Below, piece after piece: positions 8,545 to 16,856 of a stretch of 64,000 nt of DNA. The notes beneath the pieces were generated by a model. That model saw only the letters and a program-made list of their open reading frames with translations, searched no databases and was not told where the DNA came from. This DNA comes from UBA11090 sp035560555 (GTDB lineage: Bacteria > Spirochaetota > Spirochaetia > Treponematales > Rectinemataceae), in NCBI GenBank assembly GCA_035560555.1, contig DATMZF010000065.1, forward strand, positions 24,770 to 88,769. The letters run 5' to 3'. Position numbers and translations under genes: made by a program. How positions within the stretch are numbered: position 1 is the first letter of the stretch; each line of letters begins with the position of its first letter.

Positions 8545-9018
8545 TCAGGCTTCCGTAGCCGATCCCATCGCCGTGGGGGTTTCGACTTTTCCGCTGGCCG
8601 CTTCGATTTTTGCCTTAGCACCGGCCGAGATGGCATCGACGCTTACGTTCAGCGCGATGGATATGCTTCCATTGCCGAGCACTTTGATGAGCTGCTCGGG
8701 TTTCCTGATAAGGCCTTTCAGCAGAAGGGAAACGGCGTCCACCGTCTCTCCCGCCTTGAATTTCATGACCAGATCCTCGATGTTGACGATCTGCCATTCC
8801 TTTCTGAAAGGATAGTTCGAGAATCCGCGGTGAGGCAGCCGCCTATAGAGAGGCATCTGGCCGCCCTCGAAACCGGGATAGGTCTTGCCGCCGGAGCGCG
8901 ACTGCTGGCCTTTGTTGCCTCGCCCAGCCGTCGTTCCTCTGCCGGAACCCGTACCGCGTCCAACGATTCTCTTCTTTTTGTTGGCACCTTCCGGCGCGTG
9001 GAGCAGATAATCGGACAT
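8545..9018 (-). CDS. rplO: 50S ribosomal protein L15
   Basis: A 157-residue late-assembly protein with the glycine-rich N-terminal arm (GRGTGSGRGTTAGRGNKGQQSR). Both a GTG (9021) and an ATG (9018) are possible starts; the ATG is seven bases from GGAGG and overlaps the rpmD stop as ATGA, so it is preferred. It is slightly longer than usual through an Ala/Lys-rich C-terminus. Confidence 0.96.
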   Translation of the reverse strand: MSDYLLHAPEGANKKKRIVGRGTGSGRGTTAGRGNKGQQSRSGGKTYPGFEGGQMPLYRRLPHRGFSNYPFRKEWQIVNIEDLVMKFKAGETVDAVSLLLKGLIRKPEQLIKVLGNGSISIALNVSVDAISAGAKAKIEAASGKVETPTAMGSATEA

Positions 9019-9200
9019 CACTCTACCTCCTTCGCCGAAACGAGATGGTGTACTGTGTTGACCATGCCGAGTATGGCAGGTGTCGCTTCCTTGATGGTCG
9101 AAGACCCTATCTTCCGCAGACCGAGGGACCTGACGGTTGCCCTCATGACCGGCTTCTGATGGATGGTGCTTCGAACAAGGGTTATTTGTATCTTTGCCAT
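9018..9200 (-). CDS. rpmD: 50S ribosomal protein L30
   Basis: A 60-residue protein (MAKIQITLVRSTIHQKP) with the L30 ferredoxin-like core. The start at 9200 was chosen over a codon four residues upstream from family similarity. It overlaps rplO by one base and follows rpsE after two bases. Confidence 0.95.
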   Translation of the reverse strand: MAKIQITLVRSTIHQKPVMRATVRSLGLRKIGSSTIKEATPAILGMVNTVHHLVSAKEVE

Positions 9201-9202
9201 GA

Positions 9203-9715
9203 TTAGCCCCACATATCCTTCAGCGATTTGCCGCGGTTTTTAGCCACGGTCTTCGCATCCAGCAGCTTTCCCGCTCCGTCGAACACGGCGCGGACGATGT
9301 TCATCGAATTCCTCGAACCAATGCACTTGGAAATGACATCGGTGTAGCCCGCGGCTTCCATGATGGCGCGCACGGGACCGCCAGCGATGACGCCCGAACC
9401 GGAAACGGCCGGTTTGATGAGCACTTCGGTCGCCTTGTATTTCCCGACGATTTCGTGGGGAAGCGTGCCGTTCTTGACCGGCACATGGACGATGGCTCTC
9501 TTGGCCTTATCGACGGACTTGCGAATCGCCTCGGTCACGTCGTTGGCCTTTCCGAAACCGAAGCCCACATTGCCCTGGTGATCACCAACCACGGTGAGCG
9601 CCGAGAAAGAGAAGCGCCTGCCGCCCTTGACGACCTTGGCCGTCCTGTTCAGCTGTACCAGCTTCTCGGTAAAATTATCGCGTGGCTGCGAGTCATCTCT
9701 TCTATTTCTGTCCAC
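9203..9715 (-). CDS. rpsE: 30S ribosomal protein S5
   Basis: A 170-residue decoding-accuracy protein. The dsRNA-binding-like N-terminal domain (LNRTAKVVKGGRRFSFSALTVVGD) and the C-terminal domain (GSGVIAGGPVRAIMEAAG) are complete. The KGGRRF loop, where spectinomycin-resistance changes fall in other bacteria, looks ordinary. Confidence 0.98.
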   Translation of the reverse strand: MDRNRRDDSQPRDNFTEKLVQLNRTAKVVKGGRRFSFSALTVVGDHQGNVGFGFGKANDVTEAIRKSVDKAKRAIVHVPVKNGTLPHEIVGKYKATEVLIKPAVSGSGVIAGGPVRAIMEAAGYTDVISKCIGSRNSMNIVRAVFDGAGKLLDAKTVAKNRGKSLKDMWG

Positions 9716-9724
9716 GGAAGCCCC

Positions 9725-10090
9725 CTAGAATGTAATCCCGGCTTTGCGGGCGCCATCGGCGATCGCCTTGATTATCCCGTGATACTTGTAACCATTCCTG
9801 TCGAACACGACAGTCTTGATTCCTTTCTCAAGGAGCCTTTTGCCGATCTCCTCACCCAACTTGCCGGCGCCTTCGATGTTCCTCGCGAATTCCTTGAGGG
9901 ACTTCTCGACGGTTGACGCGCTCGCAAGCGTATGCCCAACGCTGTCGTCGATAATCTGCACGTACATGTGGACATTCGACTTGAAAACGGTCATCCGCGG
10001 CCTTTCCGTTGTTCCGGAAATAGACTTCCGGACCGACACCTTACGCTTCGCGCGCTTTCTCAATTTGTCATCAAGTTCTTTTACGCTCAT
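9725..10090 (-). CDS. rplR: 50S ribosomal protein L18
   Basis: A 121-residue 5S rRNA-binding protein with the family signature GYKYHGIIKAIADGARKAGITF at its end and RPRMTVFKSNVHMYVQII in the core. Length and place (between rplF and rpsE) are standard. Confidence 0.97.
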   Translation of the reverse strand: MSVKELDDKLRKRAKRKVSVRKSISGTTERPRMTVFKSNVHMYVQIIDDSVGHTLASASTVEKSLKEFARNIEGAGKLGEEIGKRLLEKGIKTVVFDRNGYKYHGIIKAIADGARKAGITF

Positions 10091-10103
10091 ATATTCTCGC
10101 GCC

Positions 10104-10646
10104 TCACTTCACACCGGTCTTTCCGACCTTCCTGCGAATCTTCTCGTCCTCGTACCTAATTCCCTTGCCTTTGTAAGGCTCGGGTCTCCTGAGGGACCGC
10201 ACCTCGCTGGCAAACTTGCCAAGGAGGGCGTGATCGGCGCCCGCGATGAGTACCTTCTGGCCATTCGCCTCGATTGTCACGGTGAGTCCCTGGGGAATCA
10301 TAACCATGAAATCGTTCGAATAGCCGAGGCTCATGACGAGGAAATTGCCCTGCACTTCGGCACGGTAGCCGACGCCGTTTACGATCAGGGCTCTCTTGAA
10401 GCCCTGGGATACGCCAGTCACCATGTTGTTCAGGAGGCTGCGATAAAGACCATGGAAGGCTCCGCCTTGCTTGGTATCATTCAGCTTCTTGACAAGGATG
10501 GCGCCATCCTCAACGACGATTTCGACTTCAGGAAGATACTCCTGAGAAAGTTTTCCCTTCGGCCCCTCTACCGTCACATTGGTGGGAGTAATGTTTACTT
10601 TGACTCCCTGCGGTATTTGGACCGGCCGTATTCCGATTCTCGACAT
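10104..10646 (-). CDS. rplF: 50S ribosomal protein L6
   Basis: A 180-residue protein of the factor-binding region, built from two similar domains; the second ends in the L6 signature RRPEPYKGKGIRYEDEKIRRK. The start MSRIGIRPV at 10646 replaces a longer frame whose first 14 codons overlap rpsH. Confidence 0.97.
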   Translation of the reverse strand: MSRIGIRPVQIPQGVKVNITPTNVTVEGPKGKLSQEYLPEVEIVVEDGAILVKKLNDTKQGGAFHGLYRSLLNNMVTGVSQGFKRALIVNGVGYRAEVQGNFLVMSLGYSNDFMVMIPQGLTVTIEANGQKVLIAGADHALLGKFASEVRSLRRPEPYKGKGIRYEDEKIRRKVGKTGVK

Positions 10647-10662
10647 AGCTGTTCCCCTCGAA

Positions 10663-11061
10663 TTACCAGACTGTGCAGATGAGTTCACCGCCCATCTGCT
10701 TCTCGACGGCTTTCCTTCCGGTGATAATTCCGCCGGAAGTGGAAATTATCAGGGTGCCGTAACCGTTGAAAACTCGTGGAAGTTCCTTGTATCCGGAATA
10801 GACGCGCCTGCCTGGCTTGGACACTTTGTTCATGCCGTGCAGAACGGGGTCATTCCCTTCGTCATACTTGAGGAATATCCTGATAATGTTGTAGCCGTCA
10901 GCTTGAATCTTCTTGAAATTCTTTATATAGCCCTCAGTCTTGAGTATCTTGACGATTTCAAGCTTGAGTTTGGAGGCCATAATATCGACCTTCTCATGAC
11001 GGGCCGCACTTGCGTTGCGGATCTTTGTCAGCATGTCCGCGATGGGATCAGAAACGCTCAT
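10663..11061 (-). CDS. rpsH: 30S ribosomal protein S8
   Basis: A 132-residue 16S rRNA-binding protein (DPIADMLTKIRNASAARHEKV; C-terminal STSGGIITGRKAVEKQMGGE). In E. coli S8 represses the spc operon by binding its mRNA; no such site was identified here. The CTCC block upstream gives a good Shine-Dalgarno. Confidence 0.97.
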   Translation of the reverse strand: MSVSDPIADMLTKIRNASAARHEKVDIMASKLKLEIVKILKTEGYIKNFKKIQADGYNIIRIFLKYDEGNDPVLHGMNKVSKPGRRVYSGYKELPRVFNGYGTLIISTSGGIITGRKAVEKQMGGELICTVW

Positions 11062-11070
11062 CGCTACCTC

Positions 11071-11256
11071 CTACCAGCTCGACTTCGTCACGCCCGGGAT
11101 TTTGCCTTCGGAAGCGAGCTTCCTGAAGCAAATTCGGCACATGTCGAATTTTCTCATATAACCCCTAGCTCTTCCACAGATATTGCAGCGTCGAACCAAA
11201 CGGGTCATGTACTTCGGCTTTTTTTCAGCCTTAAGAATCATCGCCTTACGAGCCAT
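11071..11256 (-). CDS. rpsN: 30S ribosomal protein S14, zinc-binding short type
   Basis: A 61-residue S14 of the short type. CNIC and CRIC pairs bind zinc, and RRCNICGRARGYMRKFDMCR is the family core. It sits in the 30S head. It is in the standard place between rplE and rpsH. Confidence 0.97.
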   Translation of the reverse strand: MARKAMILKAEKKPKYMTRLVRRCNICGRARGYMRKFDMCRICFRKLASEGKIPGVTKSSW

Positions 11257-11267
11257 GTACGCCTTCC

Positions 11268-11948
11268 TTACTTTCTGAAGGGCATGCCCAACATGCCGAG
11301 AAGGCTCTTCGCCTCCCTGTCGGTCTTCGCGGTCGTGACGATCGCGATATTGAGTCCCATCACCTTTTCGATCTTGTCAAAATCGATCTCCGGGAAAATA
11401 ATCTGCTCATTCAGTCCGAGAGAATAGTTTCCATGTCCATCGAATGCGTTGGCGTTCACGCCCCTGAAGTCCTTTACGCGCGGGAGAGCGACATTCATGA
11501 GCCGGTCGAGGAATTCCCACATGTAATTGCCCCTCAGTGTGACGCGGCAGCCAATTTCCTGTCCTTGCCTGATCTTGAAGGTGGCGATGGACTTCCTCGC
11601 CTTTGTCTTCACCGCATGCTGGCCAGTGATGATGCCCAGATCGGCCACGGCCGCGTCGAGAAGCTTTTTGTTCTCTTTCGCCTCGCCTACACCCATCGAG
11701 ACTATCACCTTGACGAGCCTGGGAACCTGCATGAAAGATTCATACCCCATCTCCTTGAAGAGTTCGGGAGCGATCTTTTCCTTGTAGATTTTCTTGAGCC
11801 GAGGCGGAGTAGCGACTTCAGCCACTTTTGGCTCGCCCTTGGCCTTGGGTTCCGCTTTAGCTTTGGCATCGGCCTTCGCTTTAGCTTTTGCCAGACCTTC
11901 GGCCTTCGCTTTCGCCACGCCTTCTGCCTTGACTTTGTCGTCTGCCAT
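11268..11948 (-). CDS. rplE: 50S ribosomal protein L5 with Lys/Ala-rich N-terminal extension
   Basis: The core from about residue 50 (RLKKIYKEKIAPELFKEMGY onward) is a complete L5, which binds 5S rRNA and contacts P-site tRNA. In front of it is an extension of about 45 residues made of degenerate KAKAE/KADAK/KAEPK units, so the protein is 226 residues rather than about 180. The ATG at 11948 overlaps the rplX stop (ATGA), and no good internal start fits the core, so the extension appears to be translated. It is low complexity and probably disordered. Confidence 0.93.
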   Translation of the reverse strand: MADDKVKAEGVAKAKAEGLAKAKAKADAKAKAEPKAKGEPKVAEVATPPRLKKIYKEKIAPELFKEMGYESFMQVPRLVKVIVSMGVGEAKENKKLLDAAVADLGIITGQHAVKTKARKSIATFKIRQGQEIGCRVTLRGNYMWEFLDRLMNVALPRVKDFRGVNANAFDGHGNYSLGLNEQIIFPEIDFDKIEKVMGLNIAIVTTAKTDREAKSLLGMLGMPFRK

Positions 11949-12265
11949 CAGAGGGCCTCCCCGCACTTCCGGCACACCCTTTTCTTGGTGTCGCCTTCGA
12001 TCTTGTATCCAATTCTCACGGGACCGCATTTCTTGCATACGATCATGACATTGGAAATGTCGAGCGCCGCTTCAATTTCCGCAATGCCGCCGCGATCCTG
12101 CTGGTTCTTCTTCTTCATGGCTTTTTTGATCATGTTGAGGCCAGCCACGATGACTCTACCCTTTTCGCGGTCGATCTTGAGGATCTTGCCCTGCTTTCCC
12201 TTGTCCTTGCCGGTTATGACCTGGACAAGGTCCTCTTTCCGGAGCTTGTACTTAACGTCGGCCAT
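11948..12265 (-). CDS. rplX: 50S ribosomal protein L24
   Basis: A 105-residue KOW-domain protein (LRKEDLVQVITGKDKGKQGKIL) that starts assembly of the large subunit. It has two CxxC pairs near the C-terminus (CKKC, CRKC), as in zinc-ribbon-bearing L24 proteins. Its stop overlaps the rplE start by one base. Confidence 0.97.
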   Translation of the reverse strand: MADVKYKLRKEDLVQVITGKDKGKQGKILKIDREKGRVIVAGLNMIKKAMKKKNQQDRGGIAEIEAALDISNVMIVCKKCGPVRIGYKIEGDTKKRVCRKCGEAL

Positions 12266-12274
12266 ATCCTCTCC

Positions 12275-12643
12275 TTACAGGACCTCGGGGGCCAGAGAAA
12301 CGATTTTCATATAATCTTTTTCCCTGAGCTCTCGGGCAACCGGTCCGAAGATGCGTTTGCCTTTCGGATTTTTGTTCGCATCGATGACCACGCAAGCGTT
12401 GTCGTCAAAACGAATATATGTACCATCCGGGCGCCTGTATTCTTTGTGCGTCCGTACAATTACCGCCTTCTCGATCGTGCCCTTCTTTATGGAAGAATTG
12501 GGAAGGGCAGATTTTACGGCCACCACGATGATGTCGCCGACTGAGGCGTACCTGCGACGCGTTCCACCCAGCACTTTAATGCACTGGACCGTCTTCGCGC
12601 CGGAGTTGTCAGCGACCGTGAGCATGCTTTCTACTTGAATCAT
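12275..12643 (-). CDS. rplN: 50S ribosomal protein L14
   Basis: A 122-residue protein (MIQVESMLTVADNSGAK) at the subunit interface. The start at 12643 is fixed by the family N-terminus; 27 upstream codons of open frame overlap rpsQ and are noise. Confidence 0.98.
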   Translation of the reverse strand: MIQVESMLTVADNSGAKTVQCIKVLGGTRRRYASVGDIIVVAVKSALPNSSIKKGTIEKAVIVRTHKEYRRPDGTYIRFDDNACVVIDANKNPKGKRIFGPVARELREKDYMKIVSLAPEVL

Positions 12644-12660
12644 ATATGTCTCCCGTTCGC

Positions 12661-12933
12661 CTATTTCGCCCGCTGAACGACTTCGATCAATCTCCAGTGT
12701 TTGTCGCGGGAGAGGGGCCTGCACTCCTCAACCCTGACTAAGTCACCGATATGAGCGTCGTTCTTTTCGTCGTGCGCCTTCACCTTCTTGGACCTGGTCA
12801 CGTACTTCTTGTACAGCGGGTGAAGCTTCCGCATCATGACTTCGACGACGATGGTTTTATCCATCTTGTCGGACTTCACGACACCCTGAAACACCAGCTT
12901 TCCTTTTTTCTCATTCTGAACGTCGGTATCCAC
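12661..12933 (-). CDS. rpsQ: 30S ribosomal protein S17
   Basis: A 90-residue OB-fold 16S rRNA-binding protein with KMDKTIVVEVMMRKLHPLYKK and the C-terminal VRVEECRPLSRDKHWRLIEV. It lies between rpmC and rplN. Confidence 0.97.
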   Translation of the reverse strand: MDTDVQNEKKGKLVFQGVVKSDKMDKTIVVEVMMRKLHPLYKKYVTRSKKVKAHDEKNDAHIGDLVRVEECRPLSRDKHWRLIEVVQRAK

Positions 12934-12951
12934 GATATTCTCCTCGGGCCC

Positions 12952-13161
12952 TTACGCCTGTTCGCCGACAGCGGGTGTGCGCTTCGCCTGGTTGATGAGG
13001 GTCTCCACGCGCGCGATCTGGCGGCGGAGATTCCTCTTTGCGAGTGGGTTTTCGACATGTCCCACAACCATCTGGAAGCGAAGGTCGAAATACTTTTTCC
13101 TGAGGTCTTCGCGCTTGACGAGAAGCTCCTCGAACTTCAGCTCTTTGAACGAATTTTTCAT
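12952..13161 (-). CDS. rpmC: 50S ribosomal protein L29
   Basis: A 69-residue helical protein beside the exit tunnel, part of the docking surface for trigger factor and SRP. The start MKNSFKELKF at 13161 fits the family; the ten codons upstream overlap the rplP stop region. Core: YFDLRFQMVVGHVENPLAKRNLRRQIAR. Confidence 0.96.
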   Translation of the reverse strand: MKNSFKELKFEELLVKREDLRKKYFDLRFQMVVGHVENPLAKRNLRRQIARVETLINQAKRTPAVGEQA

Positions 13162-13165
13162 CGTC

Positions 13166-13582
13166 TTACTCCGTTTCCGCGCGCATGGCAAATCTGGTCT
13201 TCACCGGAAGCTTCGATCCGGCGAGCCTCATCGCTTCTTCGGCGATTTTTGGTTCTACGCCGGAAAGTTCGAAGAGAACGGTTCCGGGACGAACGACCGC
13301 GACCCAGTATTCCGGTCCCGGCTTTCCTTTTCCCATACGGGTTTCCAAGGGGTGCTTGGAAAATGGCTTGTCCGGGAAAATTCTTACCCAGAGCTTGCCG
13401 CCCCTCTTGATATAGCGGTTGAGCGCGACGCGCGCGGCCTCAATCTGCCTGTTGGTGAGCCAATGAGGCTCGAGGCACATCAGGCCATACTCGCCAAACG
13501 CTATAGTGTTGCCGCGTTGAGCGTTGCCTTTTTCCTTGCCTCGCTGCTGCTTTCTGTATTTTACTCTCTTGGGTAAAAGCAT
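13166..13582 (-). CDS. rplP: 50S ribosomal protein L16
   Basis: A 138-residue protein (MLLPKRVKYRKQQRG) that helps position A-site tRNA. Its conserved VRIFPDKPFSKHPLETRMGKGKG-like segment is present. It is in the standard S10 operon order between rpsC and rpmC. Confidence 0.98.
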   Translation of the reverse strand: MLLPKRVKYRKQQRGKEKGNAQRGNTIAFGEYGLMCLEPHWLTNRQIEAARVALNRYIKRGGKLWVRIFPDKPFSKHPLETRMGKGKPGPEYWVAVVRPGTVLFELSGVEPKIAEEAMRLAGSKLPVKTRFAMRAETE

Positions 13583-13585
13583 ACC

Positions 13586-14389
13586 TTAGCTCCTTGCCCG
13601 ATCGTCAGTTCTGGGAGCATCGCTGCGGGGCGCTGCGGGGCGCCTCGGGCGGCGGTCTCCGCCTTCCTTCCTCTCGCCTCTCGGTTCGGCGGAAGCGCCG
13701 GCTGGCTCTCTTCGGGCTTTGCGCGCGAGCATCCCGGCATCTTCGTTCTTGTCGGCTGAGTACACCATACCCTGATAGATCCACACTTTTACGCCAATCT
13801 TGCCGAAGGTCGTCAACGACTCGGCAAAACCGTAGTCGATGTCGGCGCGGAGGGTGTGCAGAGGAATCCTGCCTTCCTTGAGCTCCTCGGTCCTGGACAT
13901 ATCGGCGCCACCCAAGCGGCCGGAAACGCGGATCTTGCATCCCTGCGCTCCGCCCTTGATCGCGTTGGAAATGGACATCTTGAGCGCCTTGCGGAATGAG
14001 CCGCGGCCCTCGAGCTGGCGGGCGATATTCTGCGCGACGATCTGGGCGTTGGTATCGGTCTTCTTGATTTCCTTGATCTTGATCTGCACCTTTTTGGATG
14101 CGATCTTCTGGATCTCGAGTCCGATCTTCTCGATATTCGCGCCCTTCACGCCGATGAGCACGCCGGGTCTAGCGGTGTGGATGATGACGGTGATGCGCTG
14201 CGGATGTCGGATGATCTCGATTTCGGCAACGTCGGCGCCCTTCACTTCGGGCAGCTCAAGAATGCGCTTGCGGATATGCAGATCCTCATGGAGGGTCTTG
14301 GCGTAATCGCGCGGCTCAACATACCACCTGGAACTCCAGTCTTTGTTGATTCCGATGCGCAGTCCGATTGGATTTACTTTATTGCCCAC
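13586..14389 (-). CDS. rpsC: 30S ribosomal protein S3 with basic C-terminal tail
   Basis: The 267-residue protein has the type-2 KH domain (PGVLIGVKGANIEKIG) and the S3 C-terminal domain. S3 lines the mRNA entry channel. After about residue 220 it carries a tail of 45 residues rich in Arg, Pro, Ala and Asp (RREPAGASAEPRGERKEGG and on), making it longer than the usual 210-235 residues. Tails of variable length are common in S3. Confidence 0.97.
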   Translation of the reverse strand: MGNKVNPIGLRIGINKDWSSRWYVEPRDYAKTLHEDLHIRKRILELPEVKGADVAEIEIIRHPQRITVIIHTARPGVLIGVKGANIEKIGLEIQKIASKKVQIKIKEIKKTDTNAQIVAQNIARQLEGRGSFRKALKMSISNAIKGGAQGCKIRVSGRLGGADMSRTEELKEGRIPLHTLRADIDYGFAESLTTFGKIGVKVWIYQGMVYSADKNEDAGMLARKARREPAGASAEPRGERKEGGDRRPRRPAAPRSDAPRTDDRARS

Positions 14390-14390
14390 C

Positions 14391-14756
14391 TTACGCCTCC
14401 GACTTCTTGCCGATTTCTTCGACTACGCAGGTAATATGGCACATCCTCTTGATGAGCATGTCCGCCCTGCCGCGAGCGCGGAACCAAACCCTCCGCATCT
14501 TCGGACCTTCGTCGATCCTAAGCTCCTTGACGTAAAGCATATCCTCGCCGAGCTTGCGGTTTTTATTGAGCGCGTTGGACGCAGCGGACACCATAACTTT
14601 CTTGATGAGTTTGGCGCCCTTCTGCGGCATATTGTCGAGAATAGCCATGGCATCGGTGTAAGGCTTCTCCCTTACGAGATCCGCCACGGGACGAATCTTG
14701 AAGGGTGATCCCATGAGCCACTTCGCCGTCGCTCGGTAACCGGTCTTTTCAATCAT
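14391..14756 (-). CDS. rplV: 50S ribosomal protein L22
   Basis: A 121-residue protein whose beta-hairpin lines the exit tunnel. A GTG at 14762 and an ATG at 14756 are in frame; AGGGG is seven bases from the ATG but only one from the GTG, so 14756 is used. The signature WFRARGRADMLIKRMCHITCVVEE is slightly different from the usual RGRAxxIxKRTSHITVVV. Confidence 0.96.
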   Translation of the reverse strand: MIEKTGYRATAKWLMGSPFKIRPVADLVREKPYTDAMAILDNMPQKGAKLIKKVMVSAASNALNKNRKLGEDMLYVKELRIDEGPKMRRVWFRARGRADMLIKRMCHITCVVEEIGKKSEA

Positions 14757-14766
14757 GGTCACGCCC

Positions 14767-15048
14767 CTATTTCTTCTCGGCTTTTTTGTCGCTTCCCGCG
14801 TGACCGCGGAAGATCCTGGTGGGAGCGAACTCGCCGAGCTTGTGACCGACCAGGTTCTCGGTCACATAGACCGGAACCCACGTCTTGCCGTTATAAACCG
14901 AAATTGTCTGTCCGACCATTTCAGGAATGATCGTGGAAGTCCTGGAGTAGGTCTTCACCATTTTTTTGTCTCCGGACTTGCTGACATCCAAAATTTTCTT
15001 GTACAGGCTCTTCTCGATGAAGGGCCCCTTCTTTACGGACCTTGACAC
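14767..15048 (-). CDS. rpsS: 30S ribosomal protein S19, GTG start
   Basis: A 93-residue head protein (SRSVKKGPFIEKSL; HKLGEFAPTRIFRGHAGSDKK). No ATG lies at the family start; GTG at 15048 gives the expected N-terminus and has AGGAG seven bases upstream, so initiation at GTG is well supported. The long upstream frame overlaps rplB and is noise. Confidence 0.95.
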   Translation of the reverse strand: MSRSVKKGPFIEKSLYKKILDVSKSGDKKMVKTYSRTSTIIPEMVGQTISVYNGKTWVPVYVTENLVGHKLGEFAPTRIFRGHAGSDKKAEKK

Positions 15049-15061
15049 GAGTGTGCTCCTC

Positions 15062-15892
15062 TTACTTGCGGCGCTTCGTGATGAAGCGGCCAGACGGCTT
15101 GTGCGTATCGCGCGTCTTGTAACCTTTCGCCGGCTGTCCCCATGGAGACACGGGCTGCTTGAATCCCTTACCACGACCCTCGCCACCGCCATGCGGGTGA
15201 TCCACTGGGTTCATCACCGTACCACGGACCGTGGGCCTGATGCCTCTCCACCTGTTGCGTCCGGCCTTACCCACACGTTCGTTCATGTGCTCTTCGTTTC
15301 CGACGGTTCCGATGGTGGCCATGCATTTCTTGAACACCATGCGAAGCTCGCCCGATGGCAACCTCAGAACGATGTAGTCGCCTTCAAGGCCAGCCAGAAG
15401 AGCGTTGGCCCCGGCGGAGCGGGCAAGCTGTCCGCCCTTTCCAAGCGTGAGCTCAACGTTGTGCACCGTAAAGCCGAGCGGGATATTCTCCAGCGGCAGG
15501 GCGTTGCCAACCTCAAGAGGAGCCTGGGGACCGGACATGACCTTCTGTCCGACCTTGAGTCCTTTCGGGCTGATCATGTAGCGCTTCTCGCCGTCCGCGT
15601 AGACGACGAGGGCGATGTTGGAGCTTCTGTTGGGGTCGTACTCGATGCCTGCCACGGAGCCAGGAATGCCGAACTTGTCGCGCTTGAAATCGATGACTCT
15701 GTACTTCTGCTTGTGACCGCCACCCTGATGTCGAACGGAGATGCGCCCGTTGGAGGCGCGTCCACCATTGCTCGACTTACCCTTGGTAAGGGATTTTTCG
15801 GGATTGCTCCGATTCGAGGTTATCTCATCATTCACCACCTGTACTCGGTGGCGCAGGCCCGGCGTGATGGGCCTGAATGTTCTAATACCCAT
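15062..15892 (-). CDS. rplB: 50S ribosomal protein L2
   Basis: A 276-residue protein needed for subunit association and peptidyl transfer. Landmarks are NNGGRISVRHQGGGHKQKYR-like sequence near residue 45 and the C-terminal VMNPVDHPHGGGEGR. The length is normal. Confidence 0.98.
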   Translation of the reverse strand: MGIRTFRPITPGLRHRVQVVNDEITSNRSNPEKSLTKGKSSNGGRASNGRISVRHQGGGHKQKYRVIDFKRDKFGIPGSVAGIEYDPNRSSNIALVVYADGEKRYMISPKGLKVGQKVMSGPQAPLEVGNALPLENIPLGFTVHNVELTLGKGGQLARSAGANALLAGLEGDYIVLRLPSGELRMVFKKCMATIGTVGNEEHMNERVGKAGRNRWRGIRPTVRGTVMNPVDHPHGGGEGRGKGFKQPVSPWGQPAKGYKTRDTHKPSGRFITKRRK

Positions 15893-15909
15893 ATATTCCC
15901 CTTACTTCC

Positions 15910-16194
15910 TTACGCGCCTTCGAAAACACGGATCGTCTCGCCCTTCTGGAGCCTGACGATCGCTTTTTTCCATTCGGCGGTGTTCCCCGGCCGACCCCTC
16001 AAGCGCTTCGGCTTGGAAGCTACATTGATGATATTGCAGCTGACGGGATTGACCTTGAAAATCCTCCGCACCGCCTCCATCACCATGAGCTTGTCGGCCC
16101 GCTTGTCTACCTTGAAAACATACTGGCCAGTCTCACGCATGAGGTTGCTCTTCTCAGAGAGCACCGGCTCGATCAAAATCGACTCATATACCAT
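15910..16194 (-). CDS. rplW: 50S ribosomal protein L23
   Basis: A 94-residue exit-tunnel protein (ILIEPVLSEKSNLMRETGQYVFKVD; RLRGRPGNTAEWKKAIVRL) that docks trigger factor and SRP. Length and position between rplD and rplB are standard. Confidence 0.97.
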   Translation of the reverse strand: MVYESILIEPVLSEKSNLMRETGQYVFKVDKRADKLMVMEAVRRIFKVNPVSCNIINVASKPKRLRGRPGNTAEWKKAIVRLQKGETIRVFEGA

Positions 16195-16209
16195 TTTCGG
16201 TGCTCCTTA

Positions 16210-16842
16210 TCAGTTCGCGTAGAACTCGTTGAGCTGCTTCGCGGCCGACTCCAGGACAACGACCTTCCTTCCGTAGAAGAGATCGTGGGCTCTGAGCCTG
16301 TTGTACGAGAGGTAGCTCAGCCACGGAATGTTCCGCGCCGCTCTCTTGAGCATGGGGTCGTCATCCTTGAGAACGATGATGGTCCTCTGGGGAGCCTTGG
16401 CATCCACGAAGGGCGCGAGCGCCTTGATGAGATCCTTGGTCTGTCCGGAAGCGACGGTGAAATCCTCGACGATCGCGAGGGTTCCGTCCTGCGCTTTCAT
16501 GCTGAGAATCGTCTTGAGGGCAAGGCGTTTCGCCTTGCGGGGCATCATGTAGGAGAAGTCGCGCGGCTTGGGGCCGAACGATATGCCGCCGCCCACGTAC
16601 ACGTTGGATTTCGTGTCGCCGTGGCGGGCGCGTCCGGTGCCTTTCTGGCTGTAAGGCCTTCTGTTGGTGCCGTGAACTTCGCTCCTGTCCTTTGTGCTCG
16701 CCGTACCGAGCCTCGCGTTCGCGAGCTCGTTGTTGATGGCGTAATAGATGACATCTTCATTGATGGGAAGCCCGAAGACGGCTTCGGAAAGCTCAAGAGT
16801 CCTGAGCTCCTTCCCCTCGGTGGAAACAACTTTACTTTCCAT
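16210..16842 (-). CDS. rplD: 50S ribosomal protein L4
   Basis: A 210-residue protein whose extended loop (RPYSQKGTGRARHGDTKS) reaches into the exit tunnel; macrolide-related changes map there in other bacteria. In E. coli L4 represses the S10 operon; no leader structure was identified to support this here. Confidence 0.97.
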   Translation of the reverse strand: MESKVVSTEGKELRTLELSEAVFGLPINEDVIYYAINNELANARLGTASTKDRSEVHGTNRRPYSQKGTGRARHGDTKSNVYVGGGISFGPKPRDFSYMMPRKAKRLALKTILSMKAQDGTLAIVEDFTVASGQTKDLIKALAPFVDAKAPQRTIIVLKDDDPMLKRAARNIPWLSYLSYNRLRAHDLFYGRKVVVLESAAKQLNEFYAN

Positions 16843-16856
16843 TGGGTCCTCCGCCT

